DNA from: Planctomycetota bacterium
GTDB lineage: Bacteria; Planctomycetota; Planctomycetia; Planctomycetales; Planctomycetaceae
DNA length: 64,000 nt
NCBI GenBank assembly: GCA_014584345.1
Contig: JACTNB010000033.1
Coordinates: 310,001 to 374,000 of the forward strand
Direction of reading: 5' to 3'
In this document: one piece after another, positions 41,416 through 49,996 of the stretch
Layout: each line of letters begins with the position of its first letter
How positions within the stretch are numbered: the first letter of the stretch is position 1
The notes under the pieces: generated by a model
The model's database searches: none
The model's input: the letters and a program-made list of their open reading frames with translations, nothing else
Told to the model about the DNA's origin: nothing
Position numbers and translations under genes: made by a program

Positions 41416-41501
41416 AAACCCGGATGCAAAGGATCGGCAAGCGTGTGAAGCAGGGGCGATTCGCATGGGAGCGGAGAACAGTACGACAGCCGTAACGTTG
41501 T

Positions 41502-41581
41502 CGCTAACCGCGCGGCGGCCAGCGAGTTTCAATTTCAGGACATACGACCAACCGCCGCACCGGTTGAGCGATTTGTTAGCG
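41502..41581 (-). repeat. attC-like inverted-repeat element after the 174-residue gene
   Basis: CGCTAAC (41502-41508) and GTTAGCG (41575-41581) are exact complements, with inner arms CGCGGCGG and CCGCCGC. Read on the minus strand it begins CGCTAACAAATCGCTCAACC, close in form to integron attC sites (R'' box, then L'' box), and lies 14 bases after the stop of the preceding small gene. The 7-mers deviate from the strict consensus RYYYAAC/GTTRRRY, so recombination activity is only inferred. Confidence 0.5.
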
Positions 41582-41595
41582 GGAAAGCACGTATA

Positions 41596-42120
41596 CTACT
41601 CCGCGATTAAGGCGATGGCCGTTGACAGCCCAGAAATTGCGGCCGTGACCGTAATGAGTTTGCCGACCGCCTTTTCTTTATGCACTTCGTCCATGCCAAA
41701 GTATTGAAGAACATTGGACTTGAAGAAGTACATAAGCAGCAGGAAATGCATGATGACGCGTCCACCGAACTTGGCATAGTAGTATCCCGGGCCACGAGAT
41801 CCGCCTGCAAGCTCATCGGCGAAATTCGAGAGCATCAGGAGTGCGTTGGCGTTTCTGGCGATGCTGTGAACATAATAAAACGTCGCACACCACCAGCCCC
41901 AGCGAGTACCGAGCCACATCCCAATACCGGAAGCAAGTGCGATTCCGGCCAGTAGCATGACACCGACAACAAGCAGTATCGGCGGGATTCCGACGACGTT
42001 TATGCCCTGTGACACATGGTCCAGGTTTTGAAGAAGGAGCACCTGCGCGCCAAGGAGAAGCACGCCACCAACGAGGTGTAGGACGGCCAGAATGGAAACG
42101 CCAACAGGTCGGTTGTTCAT
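41596..42120 (-). CDS. small polytopic membrane protein, unknown function
   Basis: A 174-residue protein with four hydrophobic segments (about 8-30, 45-68, 75-95 and 120-140) and a short C-terminal segment. The beginning RPVGVSILAVLHLVGGVLLL resembles small membrane proteins common in planctomycete accessory regions. GGGA lies upstream of the ATG. It is preceded by a good promoter (42167-42194) and followed by an attC-like element (41502-41581), so it looks like an independently expressed mobile cassette. Confidence 0.75.
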   Translation of the reverse strand: MNNRPVGVSILAVLHLVGGVLLLGAQVLLLQNLDHVSQGINVVGIPPILLVVGVMLLAGIALASGIGMWLGTRWGWWCATFYYVHSIARNANALLMLSNFADELAGGSRGPGYYYAKFGGRVIMHFLLLMYFFKSNVLQYFGMDEVHKEKAVGKLITVTAAISGLSTAIALIAE

Positions 42121-42166
42121 ACTTACATTCCCGCATAACCCCTGACTCTTTGAACAGCACGCATTG

Positions 42167-42194
42167 AGAATACTGCGAAGAGCTTGCTTGTCAA
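42167..42194 (-). promoter_or_regulatory. sigma70-type promoter for the 174-residue membrane protein gene
   Basis: On the minus strand, TTGACA (42194-42189) and TATTCT (42172-42167) are separated by 16 bases and followed by CAAT. An almost identical arrangement precedes the pseudogene at 42881-43510, which strengthens the call. Confidence 0.55.
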
Positions 42195-42385
42195 TCCCTA
42201 GCTAGTCAATGGGATGCGTCAATTCCCGCCGGGTGCCACGGGCGACTTGTCGCCCAATGAAATTGTTTTCGTGTGACACGAATCGTTTTGCCAAGTCCCA
42301 CTGGCACGAGATTGGAAATGGTCTGCTCCCTACCAGGCAAAAGCAAGGGCGAGGAACATGATCGAACCAGTTGTCCTGGCATAGA

Positions 42386-42410
42386 GTTGTCAAGGAAGTC
42401 CCTTGACAAC
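42386..42410. repeat. perfect 10-bp inverted repeat
   Basis: GTTGTCAAGG and CCTTGACAAC pair perfectly around AAGTC. It lies in the gap between two small leftward genes (42195-42491), which holds no convincing gene. It could act as a terminator-like hairpin without a U-run. Confidence 0.45.
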
Positions 42411-42443
42411 AAGAAGTGGGAAACTCCAGCCTGTATTTACACT

Positions 42444-42462
42444 GGCGGACAAGCCGCCCGTG
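42444..42462. repeat. REP-like palindrome, copy 1
   Basis: GGCGGACAAGCCGCCCGTG folds as GGCGG/CCGCC around ACAAG. The same 19 bases occur at 58763-58781. This is a second, shorter repeat class unrelated to the nested element. Confidence 0.5.
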
Positions 42463-42491
42463 GCGGCCGGCGGCCGGCACCCGGCGAAGGG

Positions 42492-42788
42492 TTAGGCGAC
42501 AAAGTCGTCATCTCTCGACCACTCCTCAATGATGGCAACCACCTCGCGGCGGTGCTGGCAATCACGCTGCCGAACTGGATGCTCCCAATCGCCACCTCTG
42601 ACCAAAACCACTCGATATCGGTCGCGATAGAAACCAGCATCAATGATATCCGCTCCACGCGAGAGTTGCACCAAATCCTCCGTGAGATTCGTGCATACAC
42701 CATCTGAAAACTCTGGGGCTTCATCGAACAGTGTGTGATGCCTTACACGCCACGCGTCAGGGACTCGAATTGGAAGAAGCGCAACCAT
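42492..42788 (-). CDS. 98-residue cassette-like hypothetical protein
   Basis: The protein begins MVALLPIRVPDAWRVRHHTL and contains DAGFYRDRYRVVLVRGGDWE and RQRDCQHRREVVAIIEEW, which read as a compact soluble domain. I recall similar small planctomycete hypotheticals but no function. The ATG at 42788 is only a few bases after GTTAGGC (minus strand, 42797-42791), and its TAA stop lies inside GCCTAAC (42497-42491). This is the arrangement of a gene cassette bounded by attC core sites. Confidence 0.65.
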   Translation of the reverse strand: MVALLPIRVPDAWRVRHHTLFDEAPEFSDGVCTNLTEDLVQLSRGADIIDAGFYRDRYRVVLVRGGDWEHPVRQRDCQHRREVVAIIEEWSRDDDFVA

Positions 42789-42790
42789 GT

Positions 42791-42886
42791 GGCCTAACAA
42801 CAGCGGTAACCGACCCGCCGCCAAAAAACTACGATTTCATTATCCGCGCCACCGCCGCTCCCGTGCATGCGATGGTTCTGCTACGT
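42791..42886 (-). repeat. attC-like element between two cassette-like genes
   Basis: Read on the minus strand it begins GCAGAACCATCGCATGCACG, just after the stop of the broken gene, and ends GCTGTTGTTAGGC, just before the next start codon. The two ends are only loosely complementary, but the GTTAGGC terminus, the GC-rich centre and the position between two small codirectional genes fit an attC-like 3' element. Confidence 0.4.
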
Positions 42887-43510
42887 ATCGTGTTTATACA
42901 GATGGTGAAAGTCGACATTGTTCGAGACCAAATCAACATAGCGATTGGCAGCCACCGCAAATGATTCGACGTCCAATTCGAGTTTCCATTCAGACCCGCG
43001 ATTTCTCCCGAAAAGAAATACGTTTCCGGTCCACCATTGGAACCCGTTGTCATCATGCCAATCAAGCTGGGTATCGTTTGCGTGGATGATCTAGTTGCAC
43101 ATTTCGCGCAACGTAAGACGAAACGATCCTTCGTGAATGATTCCAAGCTGAATGCCAGCAATTGAATCGTCCTGGTAATTCTCAAGATCGATCGATTCTT
43201 GCATGTCATCAGCCGCAAGGATGTCCTGAAGCATTCGGAGCGTAATTGCCGACCGGATGAGTTTTTCGCAAAGCGACGATTTCAACCAGCCGAAGTAATA
43301 TTCCCAATCGAATTCTCCGGGTGATTCTCCGCCCCAGGCGATCTGGTGTTTGGCACAAAACGACTTGCTGCTGTAAACAAGCATTTGCAGATCAAATGCG
43401 TTCTCGGTGACACCGTCAATATTCAGTGTGTGTGGCATGTGGGGATTGAAACTCCATGGTGATTCAGTAAGTCGAACTGAGTTGGACACACCATGAGGGA
43501 AAAGGTTCAC
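42881..43510 (-). pseudogene. small gene interrupted by an in-frame TAG
   Basis: The first part (to 43094) encodes 139 residues, including FNPHMPHTLNIDGVTENAFD and SPGEFDWEYYFGWLKSSLCE. A TAG at 43091-43093 stops it after LREMCN. The same frame then continues for 69 residues of clearly protein-like sequence (WHDDNGFQWWTGNVFLFGRN, then LELDVESFAVAANRYVDL) to a second stop at 42881-42883. I read this as a roughly 209-residue protein with a nonsense mutation, a readthrough site or a sequencing error. The start is uncertain (GTG 43510). Family not recognised; a promoter lies at 43551-43579. Confidence 0.65.
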
Positions 43511-43550
43511 TGAGTAGCAGAACTTGGTTATCTCTCAACAATGTGGATTG

Positions 43551-43579
43551 AGAATACTCCGGGCAGGGATGGCAGTCAA
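43551..43579 (-). promoter_or_regulatory. sigma70-type promoter upstream of the interrupted gene
   Basis: On the minus strand, TTGACT (43579-43574), a 17-base spacer and TATTCT (43556-43551), then CAAT. It matches the promoter at 42167-42194 in both boxes and the bases after the -10. Confidence 0.55.
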
Positions 43580-43591
43580 TCTCAAGCGTAA

Positions 43592-43843
43592 GCCTGGAAT
43601 GGAGATGCATCGAATCCGCTGCGCGAATTGACCGAGGAATTCTTGCGCGGATCACTGGAGAGCAAAACGCTCCTCGATCACTACGAAGCCGTCCGGGGCA
43701 CCCGTTAAATCTTTCAGAAACCCGTGGCGGGTATCGTGCGCATCGCGTGGATGAGTCAGATCGGCGATCCCGATACTCAAGCTCGGAAAGTGGATGCGTT
43801 CCGGGAAGGCCCCACATGCGAACCCGAAGGGATTGACTCGTAA
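43592..43843 (+). pseudogene. remnant reading frame with an internal stop, unknown origin
   Basis: The frame reads NPLRELTEEFLRGSLESKTL and DHYEAVRGTR to a TAA at 43706-43708. In the same frame it continues with IVRIAWMSQIGDPDTQARKV to a second TAA at 43841-43843. The first part looks like real protein sequence; the second is less certain. There is no start codon with a ribosome-binding site, so I take it as the decayed end of a lost gene. The rest of the 43580-43877 gap is empty. Confidence 0.35.
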
Positions 43844-43877
43844 TGACCGAAATCGTGCGGCAAAAAAATGGGCTGGC

Positions 43878-45803
43878 TCATTCGGGAGATTCCGCAGGCG
43901 GAAAACCGGGGGATGCCGTCCAGGAGGCGGTAGGTGTCTGTTTTTCAAAATCCCAGAATTGAATCAGACCATCGAGATTCCCCACCGCAAAGTGATGGGG
44001 CTCTGGCAAGGCCACGAGGCTGGCAGGCCAGGTTCCCTGCACGGTCAACTCCCGCAGGAGTTTGCCATCGCCCGTGTGGTGAAGCCGCAGTTTTCCGTCG
44101 GCACACAGGGAGAGCATCTGGCCATCGGCCAGTCGCAGCAGTTGCTGTATGTCTCCGCCGAAGCCGCCGATCTGGCGGAGTTCCTTGCCGGTGTGGATAT
44201 CCCATAGGCGGAGGCGTCGATCGGCCCCCGCGCTGACAGCGGTTTTACCATCGGCAAGCAGCGTGACCAACGCGACGGACTCGCCGTGACCGTTGAAGGT
44301 TTGCAGCAACTTTCCGCCGCGGGCATCGAACACCTTGGCCATTTTGTCTCGACTGGCGGTTACAATTCGCAGTCCATCCGGGGACCAGTCAAGGTCGCGA
44401 ATCCAATCCGCATGATCGTGGATGCTTAATTCCTCCTGGCCCGTCTGGACGTTGAACACATGTAGGGAACGATCGGCCCCCGCCGTCGCCAGTCGCGTTC
44501 CGTCGGGTGAAAAGCGGGCGCGGAACACTGTATCGTCGCTGGCCAGAACGTCCGCCAGCAGACGGCCCTCCTGGACATCGAACACCTTCACTTCCCCCCA
44601 CAAGCCAGGAGTCCCACCCGCGACAACCAGGCGGCGACCATCGGGATGAAAATGCAGATCGTGAACGCGCTCGGCAAAATTCGGAATACGGCGGACGAGC
44701 CGCCGATCGGCCAGGGACCAGACAAGCACCTCGTGGTAGCCCGAACTGGCCAGCAGTTGCCGGCTTGGTTCGATAGCAAGCACCGTTACGGAGACCGGCG
44801 CGGGATAGACCTCGGGAGGCATCGGCTGCGGGCGGGGAGGCATGATGCGGATCAGTGGCGCGGACGCGGCGACCTGGCGATCAAGCCGGGCGCCGCGGTT
44901 GATCCATTGTTTAATCAACTCGAGTTGTTCCGACGTGAGCGGATCGGCGTCCTTGGGCATGGAACCGTCCGCCAGCAGCAGATACAACGGCGAATTCGCG
45001 GCATCGCCGGGGATGATCGTCATTCCCGATTCTCCCGCCGACATCAGCGCCTCGTGCGTGGCCATGTTATACCCCCCCTTGCTGGTGCGATGGTTGTGGC
45101 AGGGGAGGCACCGTTCGTGGAAAATCGGGGCAATCCGTTCGCGGAAGGAAATCCATTCCCCCGCCTGTTCCAGCAAGGTTTGAATCTTGTCGTGATGCCC
45201 TTCGCGCTGCCGATGGAACGCCTCGATTTGAGTCTGGTCCTCTTGCAAACGCGATTCCACCTGGGCCAGGCTATGTTCCGTGGTCCGGGCTTGCGCCTGC
45301 AGACCTTCCAGGCGGGTCGTCAATCCGGGCAGCTTCGTGTTCAACGCGGCGGCTCCATCGGCCTTGGCTTTTTCCGCGGTGGTTTGTGCCGCGCGGGCCG
45401 CTTCCAGTTGTTTTTCCGCGGCTTCGAATTTTTTTTTCGCTTCCTCGAGTTCCTTGCGCGCAACCTCGAACGCCTGCAGGGCGAGTTTCTGTTGCTGCAT
45501 CGCCTCGGCAACGGCTTTTTGATTTTTCTCGACATCGTTTCTCAACCCCAGCGCCGCCTGTTCGGTTTCGCGGATCGCCTTGGTGAATGCGTGCAATTGC
45601 AACTTGAGTTCCGTCGCCTCGCGCCGCGTTTTTGCCATGCGATCGCTCAATTCCCGTTCGCGTAGACGGGTCTCGTCGATTTTTGCATCCAGTTGCTGAA
45701 TTTCCTGCTGGATGGGCGTGGGGTCCGCGGCATACAACGCCGCCGTCAGGCAACACAGGAAAGGCAGCAGGCAAACAGATTTCCGTGGAAAGGGACACCA
45801 CAT
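43878..45803 (-). CDS. exported coiled-coil, cytochrome c and WD40 fusion protein
   Basis: A 641-residue protein with a signal peptide (about residues 8-27, cleavage near LYA-AD). A coiled coil fills residues 30-205 (QQLDAKIDETRLRERELSDR and ELEEAKKKFEAAEKQLEAAR). A planctomycete cytochrome c domain follows with CLPCH near 230. The last 320 residues are WD40 repeats (VFRARFSPDGTRLATAGADR, IRDLDWSPDGLRIVTASRDK, SAGADRRLRLWDIHTGKELR) forming a beta-propeller. The start at 45803 has GGAGAG about seven bases upstream. It is the third gene of a leftward operon after PSD1 and DUF1501 and may be a docking or electron-transfer scaffold for them. Confidence 0.9.
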   Translation of the reverse strand: MWCPFPRKSVCLLPFLCCLTAALYAADPTPIQQEIQQLDAKIDETRLRERELSDRMAKTRREATELKLQLHAFTKAIRETEQAALGLRNDVEKNQKAVAEAMQQQKLALQAFEVARKELEEAKKKFEAAEKQLEAARAAQTTAEKAKADGAAALNTKLPGLTTRLEGLQAQARTTEHSLAQVESRLQEDQTQIEAFHRQREGHHDKIQTLLEQAGEWISFRERIAPIFHERCLPCHNHRTSKGGYNMATHEALMSAGESGMTIIPGDAANSPLYLLLADGSMPKDADPLTSEQLELIKQWINRGARLDRQVAASAPLIRIMPPRPQPMPPEVYPAPVSVTVLAIEPSRQLLASSGYHEVLVWSLADRRLVRRIPNFAERVHDLHFHPDGRRLVVAGGTPGLWGEVKVFDVQEGRLLADVLASDDTVFRARFSPDGTRLATAGADRSLHVFNVQTGQEELSIHDHADWIRDLDWSPDGLRIVTASRDKMAKVFDARGGKLLQTFNGHGESVALVTLLADGKTAVSAGADRRLRLWDIHTGKELRQIGGFGGDIQQLLRLADGQMLSLCADGKLRLHHTGDGKLLRELTVQGTWPASLVALPEPHHFAVGNLDGLIQFWDFEKQTPTASWTASPGFPPAESPE

Positions 45804-45859
45804 CGAACGTCTCTCCAAAAAACGAGAACGCGGGAAACGGGAGACGGAGGAAAAAACAT

Positions 45860-47254
45860 TCACGCGAAAATATCCGTGATAGCTTTCCCCGCGATCGCCA
45901 GGGGGCGATTCGCGCGATCATAAACTTCCGTGGCCGGATTAATCCCCAGCAACGTATACATGGTGGCCGCCAGATCCTCCGGCTTGACAGGATGTTTGTC
46001 GGGAAACATGCCGTCGGCATCGGAGGCACCGTAAACGTGCCCCCCCTTGACGCCTCCCCCCGCCAGCAACGCGGTGTAACATTGGGGCCAGTGATCCCGG
46101 CTTTGGTTTTTATTGATCCTCGGCGTCCGTCCAAATTCCCCCATCCAGAGCACCAGCGTTTCGTCCAGCAAGCCGCGCGAATCCAGATCATCCAGGAGCG
46201 TGGGCAAGGTCTGGTCCGTCATCGGATGCTGATACTTATCGACGATTTGAAACATGCGTGTATCATCGAACCCATGGGTATCCCAACCCCCTTCGTTCAC
46301 GCGCCGCCCACCAATGGATCGGGAATAATAGACCGTGACAAACTTCACGCCCGCTTCCACCAGTCGCCGGGCCAGCAGGCAGCTTTGCCCATACGTGGTG
46401 CGACCATAGCGATCCCGCAGGTCCGGAGGTTCGCTTTCGACATCAAATGCTTCGCGCACACGAGGGGATGTCAGCATCGCAATGGCTTTTTCATAATAAT
46501 CGTCGAAGCCGCGGACCTGGAGCGATCGTTCAAGCAAGCCCGCCTGTTCATCCACCAGCCGCTGTAATTCACGCCGCCGTTGCATGCGACCATATTCCAG
46601 ATCGCTGGGCAGGGACAACTCGGGCAACCTGAACCCGGCCTGATTCGGATCGTGCGTGAAGAACAAGGGATCGTGCCGCTTCCCCAGAAAGCTGCCGTGC
46701 TGTCCCGGCGTGATGGAACCGTCGGATATGGAATACGGATACGAGACAAAGGTGGGCATCTCCCCATTGTTGGGGGCCAGCTTGTCGACAACGGAACCAT
46801 AGGCCGGCCACAGATCCAGCGAATCCCGCAAACGCTGGTCATCGCTGGGAGGAGCATGCCCCGAAAGGGCGTAATACCCCGCGGAATTGTGATTCTTCAT
46901 GGTGTGGGTCATGCTGCGAATCAGCGTGACCTTATCCATCCGCTTGGCCATCTCCGGGAAATGTTCACAGATCGGCAGCCCGGGGACAACGGTCGGAATC
47001 GGCTTCAAGGGGCCACGGATTTCCGCCGGAGCCTCCGGTTTCATGTCGAATGTATCCACATGACTGGGGCCGCCCCACTGGAACAGGAAGATCACATGCT
47101 TGGCCCGTGCCAGGGGGGCGTCCCCCTGTTCAGCAGCACGCAGCAGCGTGGGCAAGTTCAACCCCAGCATTCCCAGACCACCAATTTTGATGGCATGTCG
47201 CCGTGAAAGCTCCTGGCGGCAAAACTCCTGGCAGGCGGAGAGTTTTTGTCTCAT
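45860..47254 (-). CDS. DUF1501 protein, Tat-exported
   Basis: A 464-residue protein with a twin-arginine signal (LSRRHAIKIGGLGMLGLNL). Markers are VIFLFQWGGPSHVDTFDMKP, TLIRSMTHTMKNHNSAG, VLWMGEFGRTPRIN and SRDHWPQCYTALLAGGG. It belongs to the alkaline-phosphatase-like DUF1501 family and is closer to the protein at the left edge than to the two at 26-33 kb. It lies in an operon between PSD1 (86-base gap) and the WD40 cytochrome. Confidence 0.93.
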   Translation of the reverse strand: MRQKLSACQEFCRQELSRRHAIKIGGLGMLGLNLPTLLRAAEQGDAPLARAKHVIFLFQWGGPSHVDTFDMKPEAPAEIRGPLKPIPTVVPGLPICEHFPEMAKRMDKVTLIRSMTHTMKNHNSAGYYALSGHAPPSDDQRLRDSLDLWPAYGSVVDKLAPNNGEMPTFVSYPYSISDGSITPGQHGSFLGKRHDPLFFTHDPNQAGFRLPELSLPSDLEYGRMQRRRELQRLVDEQAGLLERSLQVRGFDDYYEKAIAMLTSPRVREAFDVESEPPDLRDRYGRTTYGQSCLLARRLVEAGVKFVTVYYSRSIGGRRVNEGGWDTHGFDDTRMFQIVDKYQHPMTDQTLPTLLDDLDSRGLLDETLVLWMGEFGRTPRINKNQSRDHWPQCYTALLAGGGVKGGHVYGASDADGMFPDKHPVKPEDLAATMYTLLGINPATEVYDRANRPLAIAGKAITDIFA

Positions 47255-47339
47255 GATTTGATACTCGCTACGTGTCTCGGGGCTTGGCTTCGGTTCGGCA
47301 GGAAGGCTCGGAACCAGGCCGGCGTGGCCGTCGGGCGGA

Positions 47340-49658
47340 TTAATTTCGAAATAGCAGTTCCTTGGCGTTCAGAATCGCCCAAGTCAAATCCTCGAGCACC
47401 AGCCGAGGATTCTCGCTACGTTCCATCTGCTCCAGCAGGATTTGCCGTTCCCGTGGTGTCGCGGGACGCGAGAGCACGGTCCAAAACAATTCGTCGATGA
47501 TTTCCGGATGCGTCCGGTTTGAACTCAGCAATGCCCCCAACCGGTTTTGGGGATGCTTCAATCTCTCGTGCAGACTGGCGCCTCCCACCAGACTCAAGGC
47601 CTGGCCCAGCGTGGCTTCGTCGCTCCGTTCGCATTCGCACGACAACAATCGCTCCGGCTTGCCGAACAGGCGGAGAAAAGCGTCTCCCTCGGCCAGTGTC
47701 CGCCGGACGCGTTCCACTCCCGCGACTTCACCCGCAGTGGTACCGGCAGGGTAGCCTTCGAACTTGGCAGGTATGCCCAGTGTTTGCGACTGTGCATCGA
47801 GAATCTGCTCGGCAGTCAACCGTCGCACGACCGCGCGGGCATACAAATGTTCGTCGTAGCTGGTTTCGTCGATATCCGCGGAGGGGAGAACCGAAGAGAG
47901 TTGATAGGTCCGCGAAAGCACAATCGTGCGGACCAGATGTTTCGTGCTGAAGTTATGCTGTATCAGTTCCTCCGTGAGCCGCTTCAGCAGTTCGGGGTGC
48001 GAGGCTGGATTAGTGTCTCGTAAATCGTCGATCGGCTCCACCAGCCCCCGTCCCATCACGTGATACCAGATGCGGTTGGTTTGCGCGGTTGCGAACAACC
48101 GGTTTTCGGAACTCGCCAGCCAGTCCGCCAGTTGTTCCAGGCGATCGCCATCGACCGCGCGGGAATCTCCCAGAAAACGAGGCGTGGCGGGTTGCCCCGT
48201 ACGAGGGTTCTTGATCGGCTTCCCTTCCTTGACGAGTACGATTTGCTCGCCCACGAATTCGTGGCTGTCGAGTTTATCCTTCCGCTCGTTCTTGACGATC
48301 TCGTAATCCAGGTCGGTAAACAGCGCGGTCCAGTTGTAATATTCATCCTGCGACCAGCGGTCGAACGGATGATTGTGACATTTCGCGCATTGCAAACGAA
48401 CTCCCAGGAACACCTGCGCAATGGTTTCCGAACGCACAAACGGTTCCCGATGCGCACGCCAGAAATTGGCCGGAGGATTGGCGTACGTGCTCCCCCGGGA
48501 GGCAATCAACTGCTGCACAAACTGATTCAACGGGCGATCCGTGGCGAAACTTTCCTTCAACCACGCATGCAGCAGCTCCACCCCCTTGGCATCCAGCGTT
48601 TTTTCCTCGTTGCGTATCAGATCGGACCATTTCTGCGCCCAACGGGCCGAGAATTCCGGACGTTCCAGTAGCCGATCCACCAGGCTGGCCTGCTTCTCGG
48701 GAGACGTATCCGCAACGTACGCCCGGGCCTCTTCGGCTGTTGGCAAGACGCCCAGCAGATCGAGATAAACCCGCCTCAAGAAGACATGCTCTTCCGCTGG
48801 TGGCGCGGGATTAATCCGCAACTGCCGCAATCGGGCAAAGACAATCTCGTCGATAAAGTTATTCTCGGGAGGAGACTGCCAGACAAACTCGGGATGGGCC
48901 GGGCGATAGGCCACGCGTACCGGGAACTGCCCCGCCAGATAACGCACCAGTACAGTGACAACTCCCGGCTCCGAAAAGCGGACGGTCCCTTCCGCGGTGA
49001 CATGCACGCGCGGATCACTCGGCTCAAAGACTGCCAATCGCGTCACATCCCGGTGCGTTCCATCGGAAAAATGGGCGGTTACGGCCAGAGAGAGTTCCCG
49101 CTTGGGATGCCACAAAACGGAGTCCGCCGGTTCCACCCGCAAATGCGTGACCACGGGAGCCTGGGCGTTATGTCGGACAAGTCCCCCTGTTATCCAGGAT
49201 CGCAAAATTTCGAATTCGGGCGAGTCACTGGAAAACCTTTTCCCCCCTTCATGCGGAATGGATCCCGTCGCCTTGCGCAACAGCAGGCTCTGTTCCGGCT
49301 CCAGGCGATTCACGCGACGTCCGAAATCCGCCTGGACCAATTGCACGTAATCGAACTCGGGGTCTTGTCCGCGCAGGGAAAGAAAAAAGCCCCCCTTCCC
49401 GTTGACATTCCCGTGGCATGTCCCCGCGTTGCAGCCCCCTTTCGAGAGCGTGGCCATCACATCGCGTTCAAACGTCACGCTGCCCGCATCCGCACCGCAG
49501 GCCCAATTTTCTGCGATGCCGCCAACTACCAGGCAAGCCAGCAGGCCGAGGCACCACCAGGAAACACGTCGGGAACGAGTCAAAAAAACAAAATCGGCGC
49601 AACGAGAGACAAGCGGGACAGTTTCAGCGGAATCGACCCGTAAAAGAGGCGGTATCAT
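47340..49658 (-). CDS. PSD1 protein with CX4CH motif, Ig-like domain, DUF1549, DUF1553
   Basis: A 772-residue exported protein. A hydrophobic signal segment lies at about residues 33-48 and the atypical haem-like motif CNAGTCH at 76-82. An Ig-like domain follows (HFSDGTHRDVTRLAVFEPSD), then DUF1549 with CAKCHNHPFDRW, and DUF1553 ending LNAKELLFRN. It is a paralogue of the protein at 3576-5822. The ATG at 49658 is favoured over codons 43 residues upstream because GGGA precedes it and the upstream residues are not signal-like. It leads the operon with DUF1501 and the WD40 protein. A repeated palindrome array (49804-49851) lies upstream. Confidence 0.9.
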   Translation of the reverse strand: MIPPLLRVDSAETVPLVSRCADFVFLTRSRRVSWWCLGLLACLVVGGIAENWACGADAGSVTFERDVMATLSKGGCNAGTCHGNVNGKGGFFLSLRGQDPEFDYVQLVQADFGRRVNRLEPEQSLLLRKATGSIPHEGGKRFSSDSPEFEILRSWITGGLVRHNAQAPVVTHLRVEPADSVLWHPKRELSLAVTAHFSDGTHRDVTRLAVFEPSDPRVHVTAEGTVRFSEPGVVTVLVRYLAGQFPVRVAYRPAHPEFVWQSPPENNFIDEIVFARLRQLRINPAPPAEEHVFLRRVYLDLLGVLPTAEEARAYVADTSPEKQASLVDRLLERPEFSARWAQKWSDLIRNEEKTLDAKGVELLHAWLKESFATDRPLNQFVQQLIASRGSTYANPPANFWRAHREPFVRSETIAQVFLGVRLQCAKCHNHPFDRWSQDEYYNWTALFTDLDYEIVKNERKDKLDSHEFVGEQIVLVKEGKPIKNPRTGQPATPRFLGDSRAVDGDRLEQLADWLASSENRLFATAQTNRIWYHVMGRGLVEPIDDLRDTNPASHPELLKRLTEELIQHNFSTKHLVRTIVLSRTYQLSSVLPSADIDETSYDEHLYARAVVRRLTAEQILDAQSQTLGIPAKFEGYPAGTTAGEVAGVERVRRTLAEGDAFLRLFGKPERLLSCECERSDEATLGQALSLVGGASLHERLKHPQNRLGALLSSNRTHPEIIDELFWTVLSRPATPRERQILLEQMERSENPRLVLEDLTWAILNAKELLFRN

Positions 49659-49803
49659 GGCAATTTCCCGATCTCTGTGGAGGACGGCGGGAGGAATTAT
49701 TCGGGAGGGCCTTGCAGCGAATACCACAAACACTCCGCACTCCGCCGGACGTTGTTTTCCGGGAGACGACCAGGAGTCTGCTTGCACGATTCGTTCGCAA
49801 GGT

Positions 49804-49851
49804 TGATATCGGCATCAGTGGAGTTGATATCGGTATCAATTGATAAGTATC
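49804..49851. promoter_or_regulatory. tandem TGATA/TATCA palindromes, putative operator array
   Basis: TGATATCGGCATCA (49804-49817) and TGATATCGGTATCA (49825-49838) are 21 bases apart, two helical turns. A third, weaker TGATAAGTATC starts at 49841. The second is an imperfect palindrome with TGATA/TATCA arms. They sit 145-195 bases upstream of the PSD1 start at 49658, inside an otherwise gene-free gap (49659-49996). A dimeric repressor or activator site is likely, identity unknown. Confidence 0.5.
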
Positions 49852-49996
49852 GCAGCCGCTTCCCATGCTCGCAACCCTCAATTCCAGGAATCGCCGCCGC
49901 GATTGCCAATCGCTGCGGGGCGGCGATACAACCGCGCACCCGGGTTGCCTGGCAACAACCGGGACGCGCGAGCGCATGGTGGTGATTCCAGCCAAC

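Noticed and set aside
42202..42480. A 92-residue leftward frame between cassette-like genes
   Set aside because: Cys/Arg-rich with no domain-like pattern, and it overlaps a hairpin and a REP-like palindrome.
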